The notes below the pieces were generated by a model. It was not told where the DNA came from and ran no database searches. It saw only the letters and a list, made by a program, of their open reading frames with translations. Shown here in pieces: positions 32,680 through 41,426 of a stretch of 64,000 nucleotides of DNA (positions are counted from its first letter, which is position 1; every line of letters starts with the position of its first letter). This DNA comes from Streptomyces qinglanensis (lineage in GTDB: Bacteria > Actinomycetota > Actinomycetes > Streptomycetales > Streptomycetaceae): contig NZ_FOGO01000004.1 in the NCBI RefSeq assembly GCF_900111245.1, positions 188,496-252,495 of the forward strand, in the 5' to 3' direction. The position numbers were made by a program, and so were the translations under genes.

Positions 32680-33924
32680 ATGCGAACCGACACCGCGCAC
32701 GACGCGCTCACCCCGGACGGTGCTCCGGGGCCGTCCGAACCCGCCGGCTCCGAGCGCGGGGCACTCCCGCTCGCCGCCCTGCTGGCGCTCGCCACCGCCG
32801 TCTTCGTCACCAGCCTCACCGAGACCCTGCCCGCGGGCCTGCTGCCCGGGATGAGCGGTGACCTCGCCGTCAGCGAGTCCGCCATGGGCCAGAGCGTCAC
32901 CATCTACGCCGTCGGCACCGCGCTCACGGCCGTGCCGCTCACCGCCTTCACCGCCGGATGGCGGCGCAAGCGGCTGCTGTTGGCCGCGATGGCGGGCTTC
33001 GCCGCGGCCAACACCGTCACCGCCGTCTCCACCGACTACACCCTCACCATGACCGCGCGCTTCGTCGCCGGTGTGGCGGCCGGGCTCGCCTGGGCGCTGC
33101 TCGCCGGATACGCACGCCGCCTGGTCCCCGCGCACCTGGGCGGCCGGGCCCTCGCGATCGCCATGGCCGGGATCCCGGTCGCGCTGTCGCTGGGCGTCCC
33201 CGCGGGCACCTTCCTGGGCAACGCGCTCGGCTGGCGCACCGCCTTCTGGGCCATGACGGGGCTGACCGCCGTCCTGCTCGGCTGGATCACCGCCGCCGTT
33301 CCCGACCAGCCCGGGCAGCGGCCGGACGACCGCACCCCCATGGCGGCCGTGCTGCGCATCCCCGGCGTGCTGCCCGTCCTGCTCACCACGCTCGGCTGGG
33401 TGCTCGCCCACACGGTGCTCTACACCTACATCGCCGCCTTCCTCGACCACGCGGGCCTGGGCGGCTCGGTCGACCGCGTCCTGCTGGTCTTCGGTGCCGC
33501 CTCGCTGCTGAGCATCTGGTTCGTCGGCGCGCACATCGGCCGCGGGCTGCGCGCGCTGACGCTCGGCGGTGCCCTGCTGGTCGCTCTCGCGGCAGCCGTC
33601 CTGGCGGTGGCGGCCGACAGCACGCCGCTCGTCTACACGGCGGTCGCGCTCTGGGGGCTCGGCTGGGGAGGGGCGCCGACGCTGCTGCAGACGGCCGTCG
33701 GCGAGGCGGGTGGCGAGTCCGCGGACGCCGCGCAGGCGATGCTCGTCACGCTGTGGAACGCAGCCATGGCGGGCGGGGGCGTCGTGGGCGGGGTGCTGCT
33801 GGACGCCCTGGGCGCGGGGTCGTTCCCGTGGAGCGTTCTGGTGCTGATGCTGCCGGTGCTGGCCCTGGTGTACGCGGCCCGCAGCCGCGGCTTCCCCGCC
33901 CGGCGCGCCGGTGCGGGTGGCTGA
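32680..33924 (+). CDS. MFS transporter (AraJ/drug efflux-type, DHA1)
   Basis: A 414-residue, 12-helix antiporter. Features are the first helix (LALATAVFVTSLTETLPAGL), VSESAMGQSVTIYAVGTALT, motif A (TAGWRRKRLLLAAM), and the central FVAGVAAGLAWALLAGYARR. It fits the chloramphenicol/arabinose-efflux branch. There is no ribosome binding site before ATG 32680, which follows a MerR-type promoter. Expression is probably induced by the divergent MerR protein in response to a transported compound. Confidence 0.88.
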   Translation: MRTDTAHDALTPDGAPGPSEPAGSERGALPLAALLALATAVFVTSLTETLPAGLLPGMSGDLAVSESAMGQSVTIYAVGTALTAVPLTAFTAGWRRKRLLLAAMAGFAAANTVTAVSTDYTLTMTARFVAGVAAGLAWALLAGYARRLVPAHLGGRALAIAMAGIPVALSLGVPAGTFLGNALGWRTAFWAMTGLTAVLLGWITAAVPDQPGQRPDDRTPMAAVLRIPGVLPVLLTTLGWVLAHTVLYTYIAAFLDHAGLGGSVDRVLLVFGAASLLSIWFVGAHIGRGLRALTLGGALLVALAAAVLAVAADSTPLVYTAVALWGLGWGGAPTLLQTAVGEAGGESADAAQAMLVTLWNAAMAGGGVVGGVLLDALGAGSFPWSVLVLMLPVLALVYAARSRGFPARRAGAGG

Positions 33925-34014
33925 GGCGCCCGGCACGGGCGGGACGACCGGCACCGCCGGTGCGGAGGGGGCCCTGGCAGGGCTTCCGCTCCGTACCGGC
34001 GGGATGCCGGACCA

Positions 34015-35136
34015 TCAGCCGAACTGCCGCTCGATCTCCGCCAGTTTCTCCTCCAGGGTGTCCAGCCGCGGGCTGGCCGCGCCTTTCTCGCCGCCCTCCC
34101 GGCCGGACTCGCCGGCCGTGAGCTCGCCCTCCCGGCGGCCGCGCGCGGAGGCGCCGTCGTCCCCGACGGCCTGCAGCGCGGGCCTGCCGCGGGGCGGCAC
34201 GGGGGAGGCGGCCACCGCGGGCAGTTCGCCGGACGGCTCACCCCCGCCGGAGGGCGCGGACGGCGCGGGCGTGCCGAGTTCGACCTCCACGTGCGGCGCC
34301 GCCGCAGCCCGTCCCCGGCTCCACCTGCGGTGCTGCCGGTTGATGGCCTTGACCCGGGCCCGGTCCAGGCGCTCCTGGTCCTTGCGGCGCTGCCGTTCCT
34401 GCTCGTGCTGCCGCCGGTCCTCGCGCACCTCGTCGACGGCCTCGTCCAGCGTCCCGACCCCCTCCAGCAGCATCAGCGACCACGCCCCGAACGTCTCCCG
34501 GGGCGCCCGCAGCCAGCGGACGATGCGGATCTGCGGCAGCGGGCGCGGCACCAGGCCCTGGTCGCGCAGCGCCGCGCGGCGGGTCTGCTTGAGCGCCCGG
34601 TCGAACAGGATCGCGGCCGAGAGCGACATCCCCGCGAAGAACTGCGGCGCGCCGTCGTGTCCGGTGCCGCGCGGCGCGTGCACCCAGTTGAACCACGCCG
34701 CGGCCCCCGCGAAGATCCACACCAGCAGGCGCGATCCCAGCGAGGCGTCCCCGTGGCTGGCCTCCCGGACGGCGATCACGGCGGAGAACATCGCGGCGCC
34801 GTCCAGACCGAACGGCACCAGGTACTCCCAGCCGCCGCCCAGGCCCAGGTTCTGCCTGCCGAACCCGACCAGTCCGTGGAAGGAGAGTGCTGCGGCGACC
34901 GCGGCGCAGCAGAAGAGGAGCAGGTAGGCGGCCGTCGCGTAGAGCGTCTCCTTGCGGCGGCGCCGCTCCTCGGCCCGCTCCGCGGAGTCGGGCTGCCCGT
35001 GCGCGGTCGCGCTCTCGCTCTCGGAGGCGGAGCCGTGCCGGCGCGAGCGCGCCATCACCAGCACCGCGGCCAGAGTGCCGACGAGCAGCACGGCGCTCGG
35101 CAGCACCCAGTTCAGCGGTATGTCGGTCAGTCTCAT
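34015..35136 (-). CDS. DUF2637 membrane protein
   Basis: A 373-residue protein with a DUF2637 domain: four membrane helices (WVLPSAVLLVGTLAAVLVM; YATAAYLLLFCCAAVAAALS; a helix around LVPFGLDGAAMFSAVIAVRE; LLVWIFAGAAAWFNWVHA). A long charged cytoplasmic region follows with a Glu/Arg-rich coiled-coil-like part (DRRQHEQERQRRKDQERL). DUF2637 proteins include the spread proteins of conjugative Streptomyces plasmids, but chromosomal copies like this one are common and no plasmid genes are near. Its function is unknown. Confidence 0.8.
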   Translation of the reverse strand: MRLTDIPLNWVLPSAVLLVGTLAAVLVMARSRRHGSASESESATAHGQPDSAERAEERRRRKETLYATAAYLLLFCCAAVAAALSFHGLVGFGRQNLGLGGGWEYLVPFGLDGAAMFSAVIAVREASHGDASLGSRLLVWIFAGAAAWFNWVHAPRGTGHDGAPQFFAGMSLSAAILFDRALKQTRRAALRDQGLVPRPLPQIRIVRWLRAPRETFGAWSLMLLEGVGTLDEAVDEVREDRRQHEQERQRRKDQERLDRARVKAINRQHRRWSRGRAAAAPHVEVELGTPAPSAPSGGGEPSGELPAVAASPVPPRGRPALQAVGDDGASARGRREGELTAGESGREGGEKGAASPRLDTLEEKLAEIERQFG

Positions 35137-35348
35137 CGGGTGTGCCCCTTGCCGCGCGGTACCGCGGGCGCACGCCGGGGACGCCGAGTAGGCCCCGTCG
35201 CGTGCGAGTGCGGTACGGCGCTCGCGCTCTGGCTTGCTTCGTCCCGAGCATCCTTACGGGAGGGCACCACCCCGCCGGGGGGTTTCGGGGGAAGAGCACG
35301 CGAAAAGGGGGCGCAGGGGGCCGGGAGAGGGACCCGGAGTCGAACGTT

Positions 35349-36200
35349 TCAGCGCACCACGGTCATCCGCTCGATTCGCTCGGCGTCGCACGTCCGGGGA
35401 CAGGTGACGCAGGTGTCCTCGGGCCGGAGGGTGTAGTACAGGCAGCAGCTCGCCCGGTCGCGGGTGGTCAGCGCCGCACCACCGGGTCCGGGCAGCTCGC
35501 GGAAGCCCGCACCCTGGGCGAAGGGTGCGACCGCGCCGGGAAGCAGCAGTTCGGCCTCCGCCCGTGCGCGCGACTCCTCGCCCAGCAGGTGGCCCAGATA
35601 CCAGAGTCCCTCGGTGATCTCGTCCGTCACCATCCCCCACAGTGCCCGCGCGCCGCGCCGCATCCGGGGCCTGAACCCCTCCAGCAGCGGCGCGAGATGG
35701 GTGGCCACCGCGTCGCGGACCTCGGCCCGCAGCGCCTCCTCGCCGGGCACCACGCGCGCGCCGGGCGCGGCCGCCGCAGGGTCGTCCGGCAGGCAGGCGA
35801 ACTCCTCGATCCGGACCGCGAGCCGGCCCTGGGACCGCTGGATCGCCACGGCCTCCACCGGCAGCCGGGGCACCCGCCGCTGGAGGAACCACGGGACGGT
35901 GACCAGCAGGCAGACGGGCCAGGCGTAGCGGTGCAGTCCGAAGCTGGCGGCGACGTCCGGGCGTCCGGGCCGCCCGTGGTCCCGCAGGATCTGCTCCTCG
36001 TCCCAGGCGAGGAAGGCGTCGAGCGCCTCGCCGCCGGTCGCGAGCGCTGCGGCGCGCACCCAGCCGGGGCCTTCGGGGAGCGGTTCACGAGCCGTGGTCT
36101 CGGTCACACCCAGCGACGGGAGCACCTCGGTCAGCCGGGCGTAGGCCGCACGGAAAGGGGAGACGTCAGAGGCTACGGAGGCGAGGGTGGGCACGGTCAT
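35349..36200 (-). CDS. FhuF-type ferric-siderophore reductase (2Fe-2S)
   Basis: A 283-residue protein of the FhuF/IucA-associated iron reductase family. The C-terminal cysteine motif is diagnostic: SCCLYYTLRPEDTCVTCPRT, that is C-C-x10-C-x2-C, binding a [2Fe-2S] cluster. It should release iron from imported siderophores by reduction in the cytoplasm. An iron box lies just upstream, so a DmdR/IdeR repressor shuts it off when iron is plentiful. ATG 36200 has GGTGG five bases upstream; an in-frame ATG at 36224 is closer to the iron box and has no ribosome binding site. Confidence 0.85.
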   Translation of the reverse strand: MTVPTLASVASDVSPFRAAYARLTEVLPSLGVTETTAREPLPEGPGWVRAAALATGGEALDAFLAWDEEQILRDHGRPGRPDVAASFGLHRYAWPVCLLVTVPWFLQRRVPRLPVEAVAIQRSQGRLAVRIEEFACLPDDPAAAAPGARVVPGEEALRAEVRDAVATHLAPLLEGFRPRMRRGARALWGMVTDEITEGLWYLGHLLGEESRARAEAELLLPGAVAPFAQGAGFRELPGPGGAALTTRDRASCCLYYTLRPEDTCVTCPRTCDAERIERMTVVR

Positions 36201-36228
36201 GGGGACCACCGAATCGACGAGCATCAGC

Positions 36229-36243
36229 AGGTAAGCCTTACCT
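36229..36243. promoter_or_regulatory. Iron box (DmdR/IdeR-type operator)
   Basis: AGGTAAGCCTTACCT is a perfect dyad (AGGTAAG-C-CTTACCT) that closely matches the actinobacterial iron box TTAGGTTAGGCTAACCTAA. It lies 28 bases upstream of the FhuF-type start and about 100 bases upstream of the divergent GntR gene, so it could control either or both. Confidence 0.85.
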
Positions 36244-36341
36244 TAACTGATCACGCCCGAGGTTTGATCTCGTGTCGCCGCGGCCTAGGGTGCACGGCAG
36301 CCTGCATGGCGAAGACAGGTACGCAGAGTGCTGGGGGCCCT

Positions 36342-37160
36342 ATGGAGCAGAGCAGAGCGGAATCACTTGCGGGGCCCGCTGCCGTCCCGTCGACGGCCGC
36401 CCCGCCACCCGTCGTGCTCCGGCCCCTCGCCCCGGCGGGTCCCGGACCGGCCGGACGTGCCGCCGCGCCGTCGGCCGCCCGCCCCCGGCGCGCGGAGGGC
36501 AGCGCCCGCGGCGAGCACACCCACTGCGAACCGGCGGCCCCGAAGGTGGTGCCGCAGCGCCATTCCGTACGCGACCAGATCCTCGAGGCCCTGCGCGGTG
36601 CGCTGCTCTCCGGCGAACTGGCCCCGGGCGAGGTCTACTCCGCCCCCGCGCTGGGGGAGCGCTTCGGTGTCTCGCCGACCCCCGTACGGGAGGCGATGCA
36701 GCTCCTGGCGAGCGAGGGCGCCGTGGAGACGGTGCCCAACCGGGGCTTCCGCGTCGCCGCGCACAGCCCCCGCGACCTGGCCGAACTCACCGAGATCCGG
36801 GCTCTGCTGGAGGTCCCCGCGATCCTGGCGCTCGCCCGCACCCAGCCCCCCGGCCACTGGGCCGAGCTGCGGCCGCTCGCGGACGACACCCTGCAGGCGG
36901 CCGCGTGCGGGGACCGAACCGCCTACGCCGAGACCGACCTCGCCTTCCACCGCGCTCTGCTGGAGCCGACGGGGAACCGGCAGTTGATCGCCGTCGCCGA
37001 GGACGTGCAGCGCCGGGCGCAGTTGTCGGCCCTGCGGGCGGCGCCCGCCCCGCGTACCACCGACCTGCTCGCCGAGGCGGCCGACCACCTCGCGCTGCTG
37101 GACGCGCTGGCCGACCAGGACCATCCCGCCGTCGAACGGCTGGTCCGCGGCCACTTCTGA
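36342..37160 (+). CDS. GntR-family (FadR/FCD) transcriptional regulator
   Basis: A 272-residue regulator. After a 60-residue disordered Ala/Pro-rich start, the winged helix reads QILEALRGALLSGELAPGEV, then FGVSPTPVREAMQLLASEGA, and VETVPNRGFRVA. An FCD ligand domain of helices follows (DLAELTEIRALLEVPAILAL, AETDLAFHRALLEPTGNRQL), which usually binds a metal ion and an organic acid. ATG 36342 has a G-rich site upstream; ATG 36306 in frame is the alternative. It is divergent from the FhuF-type gene. The regulated genes are not obvious. Confidence 0.88.
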   Translation: MEQSRAESLAGPAAVPSTAAPPPVVLRPLAPAGPGPAGRAAAPSAARPRRAEGSARGEHTHCEPAAPKVVPQRHSVRDQILEALRGALLSGELAPGEVYSAPALGERFGVSPTPVREAMQLLASEGAVETVPNRGFRVAAHSPRDLAELTEIRALLEVPAILALARTQPPGHWAELRPLADDTLQAAACGDRTAYAETDLAFHRALLEPTGNRQLIAVAEDVQRRAQLSALRAAPAPRTTDLLAEAADHLALLDALADQDHPAVERLVRGHF

Positions 37161-37186
37161 GGCGCGGCGCGCCGGGCGGGCGCGGA

Positions 37187-38077
37187 TCACGGCCCGGTCG
37201 AGGGCGCCCCCTCCGCGGCGGCCCCGCCCGCCGGATGTTCGTCCCGCTCCTCGCCCCGCTCCGATTCCGGCAGCCGGTCGGCGAGCCAGGAGGGCACGCC
37301 GCCCAGCAGCCGGAACAGCCGACCGGCCTCCTCGCGCAGCCGGGTCGCCTCCGGTTCCGGCTGGACCTCGGCGAGCGAGGCCAGCGCGGGCGCCATGCCG
37401 ACGAGGAACCCCAGCTCCTCCCGCAGCCGCAGCGACTCGGCGAAACCGTGCCGGGCCTCGGCCAGTTCGCCCTCGCGGGCCGCGAGTCCGGCCAGATGCC
37501 GCCAGGTCGAGGAGCACAGCAGCAGGTCTCCGCGCGCTGTCGCGCCCGCGTGCGCCCTGCGGTAGGCGGCGCGGGCCGACTCCGGGGTGTCGCTCAGGTT
37601 CTCCGCCAGCAGCCCGCGCCGGAAGTCCAGCAGTGCCCGGCCGGGCGCGCCCGGCTCCAGCAGCGCGGCGGCCCGGCCGAGCGCCGCCCGCGCCTCGTCG
37701 GTCCGGTCGCGGACGCCCAGCACGGTCGCCGCGTAGGCGAGTTGGCCGCGTTCGCAGGCCGCCGCCCCGCGGTCGTCGTCCACCTGCGCCACCGCTTCGG
37801 CGGCCCGCAGCGCGTCCTCGGCCGCCGACCAGCCGTCCCCGGTGTACATGCACCGTTCGACGAGCAGGCCGGCCCGGCCGACGGCCGCCTGTGGATGCTC
37901 CTGCACATACGGCTCCAGCAGCGCTGCCGCGTCTTCCCAGCACCCCCGCGAGCGCAGCCGCCACACCGCCTGTCCGAGCGGGCTGTCCGGGCCCATGCCG
38001 GGCCCGGCGGGACCGCCATGACCTGTCGGGCCTCTCGGATCCAGGCTTTCCGAACGTGACATGGCGGTGTCCGCCAC
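37187..38077 (-). CDS. Tetratricopeptide-repeat protein
   Basis: A 296-residue soluble protein made of helical TPR-like repeats (WEDAAALLEPYVQEHPQAAV; AGLLVERCMYTGDGWSAAED; ARAALGRAAALLEPGAPGRA; AGLAAREGELAEARHGFAES). Such folds bind partner proteins; no enzymatic domain is seen. GTG 38077 is preceded by GGGGAGGG at four bases, better than the internal ATG at 38062. Two Crp-like palindromes lie 33-95 bases upstream, suggesting control by a cAMP-receptor-type protein. The gene converges with the GntR gene. Confidence 0.75.
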   Translation of the reverse strand: MADTAMSRSESLDPRGPTGHGGPAGPGMGPDSPLGQAVWRLRSRGCWEDAAALLEPYVQEHPQAAVGRAGLLVERCMYTGDGWSAAEDALRAAEAVAQVDDDRGAAACERGQLAYAATVLGVRDRTDEARAALGRAAALLEPGAPGRALLDFRRGLLAENLSDTPESARAAYRRAHAGATARGDLLLCSSTWRHLAGLAAREGELAEARHGFAESLRLREELGFLVGMAPALASLAEVQPEPEATRLREEAGRLFRLLGGVPSWLADRLPESERGEERDEHPAGGAAAEGAPSTGP

Positions 38078-38109
38078 AGTGCCCTCCCCAAGCGCGCCGT
38101 CGAGCCGGA

Positions 38110-38124
38110 TGTGAGCGCATCACA
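38110..38124. promoter_or_regulatory. Crp-like palindrome with 5-base spacer
   Basis: TGTGAGCGCATCACA has both Crp half-sites (TGTGA, TCACA) but a spacer of five bases, not six. It lies 33 bases upstream of the TPR gene start and 33 bases from the consensus-spaced site. Confidence 0.45.
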
Positions 38125-38156
38125 GCACGGGTGGCGCCGCCCGGCCAAGGGGGTGG

Positions 38157-38172
38157 TGTGAATCAGTTCACA
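38157..38172. promoter_or_regulatory. Consensus Crp/FNR-family site
   Basis: TGTGAATCAGTTCACA matches the Crp consensus TGTGA-N6-TCACA exactly, and its inner bases extend the dyad (TGTGAA, TTCACA). It lies about 80 bases upstream of the TPR gene in a locally AT-richer segment. Confidence 0.6.
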
Positions 38173-38676
38173 AAGTTTTACCGGCGGCGGCGGATCGACA
38201 AGTGCCCGACTCCCGGCGCTTCGGAGGGAGCGGCGGGGTAGTGCCTGCTCTACCCCAGGTCGGCAACCTGCTGCAGTGAACTCCCCGCCGCTCAGCGGTT
38301 GGCTGGCGGAGTGCACCCCATCGCCGCAGGCCGCGGCGCCCCTCCGGCCCCAGCGCTGCCGTCCGGCGCGCCGTCCCCACTCGCTCCCCGGTCCCGGCCG
38401 CGAGGCCGCTCCGCACGCCGCCGTGCCGGGCGTGGAGCGGTCCGCGGACGCCGGCCGCGCCCGCTCGGACCCCGCGCCGGCCGTCCGGTGCCGCGCCCCT
38501 CGGCGCCGCGCGGAGTGGCCCCTGTGCGGCCCTGCGCCCGCACTTCGCCGCATGCCGCCGCTCGGCACGGGTCCTCGCGCGCCCCTCGTGCACGCGTTCA
38601 CAGGCGGCCCCGGCGCCGGGCACCCGCCGTCCACCACCGCCCTGCCCGCCCCGCGGGCGCACTCCGGAGGCCGCTG
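38173..38676. other. Gene-free divergent interval
   Basis: No gene is supported in these 500 bases between the TPR gene (minus) and the glycosyltransferase (plus). A 7-base stem, GGGGTAG (38235-38241) with CTACCCC (38250-38256), is the only clear structure. The region is strongly GC-rich and stays open in several frames, but none has a recognisable product. Confidence 0.45.
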
Positions 38677-39924
38677 ATGCCCCACGACCCGAACCCGCGC
38701 GCGTCCCGCCCCGACCGGCCGTCCGGCCCGCCGGGCACCGATGCCCCGGGTCCGGTCGTCCGCCCGCACCGGGACCGGTCCCCGACCGCGGACCGCGGGC
38801 GCACGCTGATCGTGACGAACGACTATCCGCCCCGCCGAGGCGGCATCGAGACGTTCGTCCACGAGATCGCCCGCCGGTTCCCGCCCGCCGAGGTCGTCGT
38901 CTACACGGCGGCCCAGCCCGGCTCCGACGCGTTCGACGCCGCGCAGCCCTTCCCCGTCGTCCGCGACCGGGCCCGGACGCTGCTGCCCACCCCGCGGGTG
39001 GCCGCGACGGCCCGGGCGCTGGCCTTCCGCTACGGATGCGACCGCGTGTGGTTCGGCGCCGCCGCCCCGCTGGGACTGCTCGCGGGACGCCTCGGACTGC
39101 CCTCCGTCGCCACGACCCACGGGCACGAGATGTGGTGGGCCGCGCTCCCCGGCACCCGGGGACTGCTGCGCCGGATCGGCGACAGCGTCGACACGGTCAC
39201 CCACCTCACCGCGCACTCCCGGGCCCGCACGGCCCCGGCGTTCGGCCCGCGCGCCCGCACGGCCCGGCTGGTGCCCGGAGTCGACAGCACGCGCTTCCGT
39301 CCGGACGGCGAAGAGCGGGCCGTGCGCCGCCGACTGGGCCTGGAGGGCAAGGCGGTGGTGCTCAGCGTCTCGCGGCTGGTCCGACGCAAGGGACAGGACA
39401 CCCTGATCCGTGCCATGCCCCGGGTGCGTGCCGCGGTACCCGGGGCCACGCTCGTGATCGTCGGCTCCGGCCCCCGCGAACGGGCGCTGCGCCGACTGGT
39501 GCGGCGGATGCCGGAACTGCCCGACGACGCCGTCGTCTTCACCGGGTCCCGGGCGCACGGCGACCTGCCGCCCTACTACGCGGCAGCCGACGTCTTCGCC
39601 ATGCCCTGCCGCACCCGCCGGCTCGGCCTGGAGGCCGAAGGGCTGGGCATCGTCTGTCTGGAGGCCGCAGCTGCCGGACTGCCCGTGCTGGCCGGGAACT
39701 CCGGCGGGGTGCCGGAAGCGGTCCGGGACGGCGAGACCGGGTATCTCGTCGACGGCCGCGACGTCCGGGCCGTCGCCGAGCGCCTCACCGGCCTGCTCAC
39801 CGACCCGCGGGCGGCCGCCGCGATGGGCGCGGCGGGCCGCTCCTGGGCCGCGGCGGAATGGAGTTGGGAGTCCGCGGTCCGGCAGTTGCGCGCGCTGCTG
39901 TCGCGTACGGTCGATCCGTGGTGA
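38677..39924 (+). CDS. Glycosyltransferase family 4 (GT-B fold)
   Basis: A 415-residue glycosyltransferase, GT4 type, resembling actinobacterial mannosyltransferases. The donor-side signature is LIVTNDYPPRRGGIETFVHE at the N-terminus, then VLSVSRLVRRKGQDTLIRAM, and the EX7E motif as EGLGIVCLEAAAAGLPVLAG. It transfers a sugar from a nucleotide or lipid donor to a cell-envelope or glycolipid acceptor. ATG 38677 has CGGAGG six bases upstream and removes a spurious 126-codon extension. Its stop overlaps the GTG of the following histidine kinase, so the two are coupled. Confidence 0.88.
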   Translation: MPHDPNPRASRPDRPSGPPGTDAPGPVVRPHRDRSPTADRGRTLIVTNDYPPRRGGIETFVHEIARRFPPAEVVVYTAAQPGSDAFDAAQPFPVVRDRARTLLPTPRVAATARALAFRYGCDRVWFGAAAPLGLLAGRLGLPSVATTHGHEMWWAALPGTRGLLRRIGDSVDTVTHLTAHSRARTAPAFGPRARTARLVPGVDSTRFRPDGEERAVRRRLGLEGKAVVLSVSRLVRRKGQDTLIRAMPRVRAAVPGATLVIVGSGPRERALRRLVRRMPELPDDAVVFTGSRAHGDLPPYYAAADVFAMPCRTRRLGLEAEGLGIVCLEAAAAGLPVLAGNSGGVPEAVRDGETGYLVDGRDVRAVAERLTGLLTDPRAAAAMGAAGRSWAAAEWSWESAVRQLRALLSRTVDPW

Positions 39925-41339
39925 CCAGCGAGAAGCAGGCGGCGCGGCCGCCGTTCGCGGGGGACCGGGCGGGACCGGGGGCAGCCGCGCACCCGGGGAC
40001 CGGCGGAGCCGCCGCAGGCCGGCAGGACGCCGCCGACTCCGGAGTGTGGCAGGCGCTCGCGGGCGGGCCCCGGGCCTTCCTGTGCTCGACGTGGCCGCTG
40101 CGTGCGGTGCGCCAGTTGCTGGTCGGCGGCGTGCTGGGGCTCGGCTGGCTCTGCTTCGCGGCCGCGCTCACGATGGCCGGGGTGCTCCTCCTGCCGGTCG
40201 GGGTCGGTGCGGTCGTGCTGCTGGGCGTCCCCGCCTCGGCCGCCGGCCTCGCCGCACTGGAACGGCACCGACTGCGCCTGCCCGGTCCGCGGGGCACCCG
40301 GCCACTCCGCCCGCGCCTGCCCGCGGGGGCGGGCGGGAGCGCGCGCGGCAGCGCGATCCGGCGCGGGCTGCGCGCGCTGCGACGGCGCGCCGCCTCCCCG
40401 GCGACCTGGGCGGAGTTCGGCTTCGCGCTGCTCAACGCGGTGCTGTCGCTGCTCGACCTGGCGGCGGTCCTGCTGGCGCTCGGACTGGTCGTCAGCCAGC
40501 CCTTCGCGCTGCTCGTCGTCGCGGACGGGGACCGGGTGGAGTACGGGCCGGGCATCGTGCTGACGGAACCGGTCCAGGTGCTGCCGTGGCTCCTGCTGAC
40601 GCCGGTCCTCGCGGTGCTCGCCTGCTACACCCTCGCGTGCCTGGCCGGGATGCGGGCGGCGCTCACCCGGGCCGTGCTGGTGGGACCGCGCCGGGAACGG
40701 GAACTGGACGCGCGGCTGACGGAGGTGACCGCCTCCCGGGCCCGGCTGGCGGACGCGTTCGAGGGGGAGCGACGCCGTATCGAACGCGATCTGCACGACG
40801 GCGCGCAGCAGCGGCTCACCGGACTGATCATGAAGCTGGGTCTCGCGCGGCTGGACGCCGACCCGGCGCTCGTCGCCGAAGCACAGGAGGAGGCCCGTGC
40901 CGCCCTCGGCGACCTGCGGGACCTCGTCCGCGGTCTCCATCCCCCGGTGCTCACCGACCGGGGTCTGGGCGCCGCACTCGGCGCGCTGGCCGAGCGGGCG
41001 CCCCTTCCGGTGCGGGTGGAGGACCGGCTCGGGGCCCGGCCCGCCGAGGCGCTGGAGGTGGCCGCCTACTTCGCCGCCGCGGAGGCGCTGGCCAACGTGG
41101 CCAAGCACAGCGGCGCCGCACACGCCGAAGTGACCGTAGGGGGCGGGCGGATGCTGACGGTGGAGGTCCGGGACGACGGCCGGGGCGGCGCCGACCCGGC
41201 GCGCGGCACCGGCCTCACGGGGCTCGCGGACCGGCTCGCGGTGCACGGCGGACGGCTGCGTCTCTCCAGCCCGCCCGGCGGTCCGACCCTGCTGCGGATG
41301 GAGCTGCCCTGGACCGGCGGAGGCCCGCATCGGCGATGA
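39921..41339 (+). CDS. Sensor histidine kinase, NarL-type
   Basis: A 472-residue membrane sensor. N-terminal helices (RQLLVGGVLGLGWLCFAAAL, and pairs near residues 175-250) hold a short sensor region. The HisKA_3 dimerisation box carries the phospho-accepting histidine in IERDLHDGAQQRLTGLIMKL, and the HATPase has EALANVAKHSGAAHAEV and VRDDGRGGADPARGTGL. It signals to the response regulator encoded 88 bases downstream. GTG 39921 overlaps the previous stop; GTG 39918 is equally possible. Confidence 0.9.
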   Translation: MTSEKQAARPPFAGDRAGPGAAAHPGTGGAAAGRQDAADSGVWQALAGGPRAFLCSTWPLRAVRQLLVGGVLGLGWLCFAAALTMAGVLLLPVGVGAVVLLGVPASAAGLAALERHRLRLPGPRGTRPLRPRLPAGAGGSARGSAIRRGLRALRRRAASPATWAEFGFALLNAVLSLLDLAAVLLALGLVVSQPFALLVVADGDRVEYGPGIVLTEPVQVLPWLLLTPVLAVLACYTLACLAGMRAALTRAVLVGPRRERELDARLTEVTASRARLADAFEGERRRIERDLHDGAQQRLTGLIMKLGLARLDADPALVAEAQEEARAALGDLRDLVRGLHPPVLTDRGLGAALGALAERAPLPVRVEDRLGARPAEALEVAAYFAAAEALANVAKHSGAAHAEVTVGGGRMLTVEVRDDGRGGADPARGTGLTGLADRLAVHGGRLRLSSPPGGPTLLRMELPWTGGGPHRR

Positions 41340-41426
41340 TGTGCGGGCGGCGGGAACCGTCTGGATCGGGGGGCCGCGGGGCCATCGGTGGCCCCGGGGG
41401 AACAGCACGAGGAGGGGGGAACGGCT

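Noticed and set aside
34015..35136. An integrated conjugative element, suggested by the DUF2637 (spread-protein-like) gene
   Set aside because: No integrase, replication initiator, Tra ATPase or attachment-site repeat is nearby, and DUF2637 genes are common on chromosomes.
35320..35355. GACCCGGAGTCGAACG, which resembles a tRNA T-arm
   Set aside because: No acceptor stem, anticodon arm or D-arm can be built around it.
38299..38676. An N-terminal extension of 126 residues on the glycosyltransferase
   Set aside because: It is low-complexity Arg/Pro/Ala sequence, while ATG 38677 has a good ribosome binding site and gives the family's normal start.
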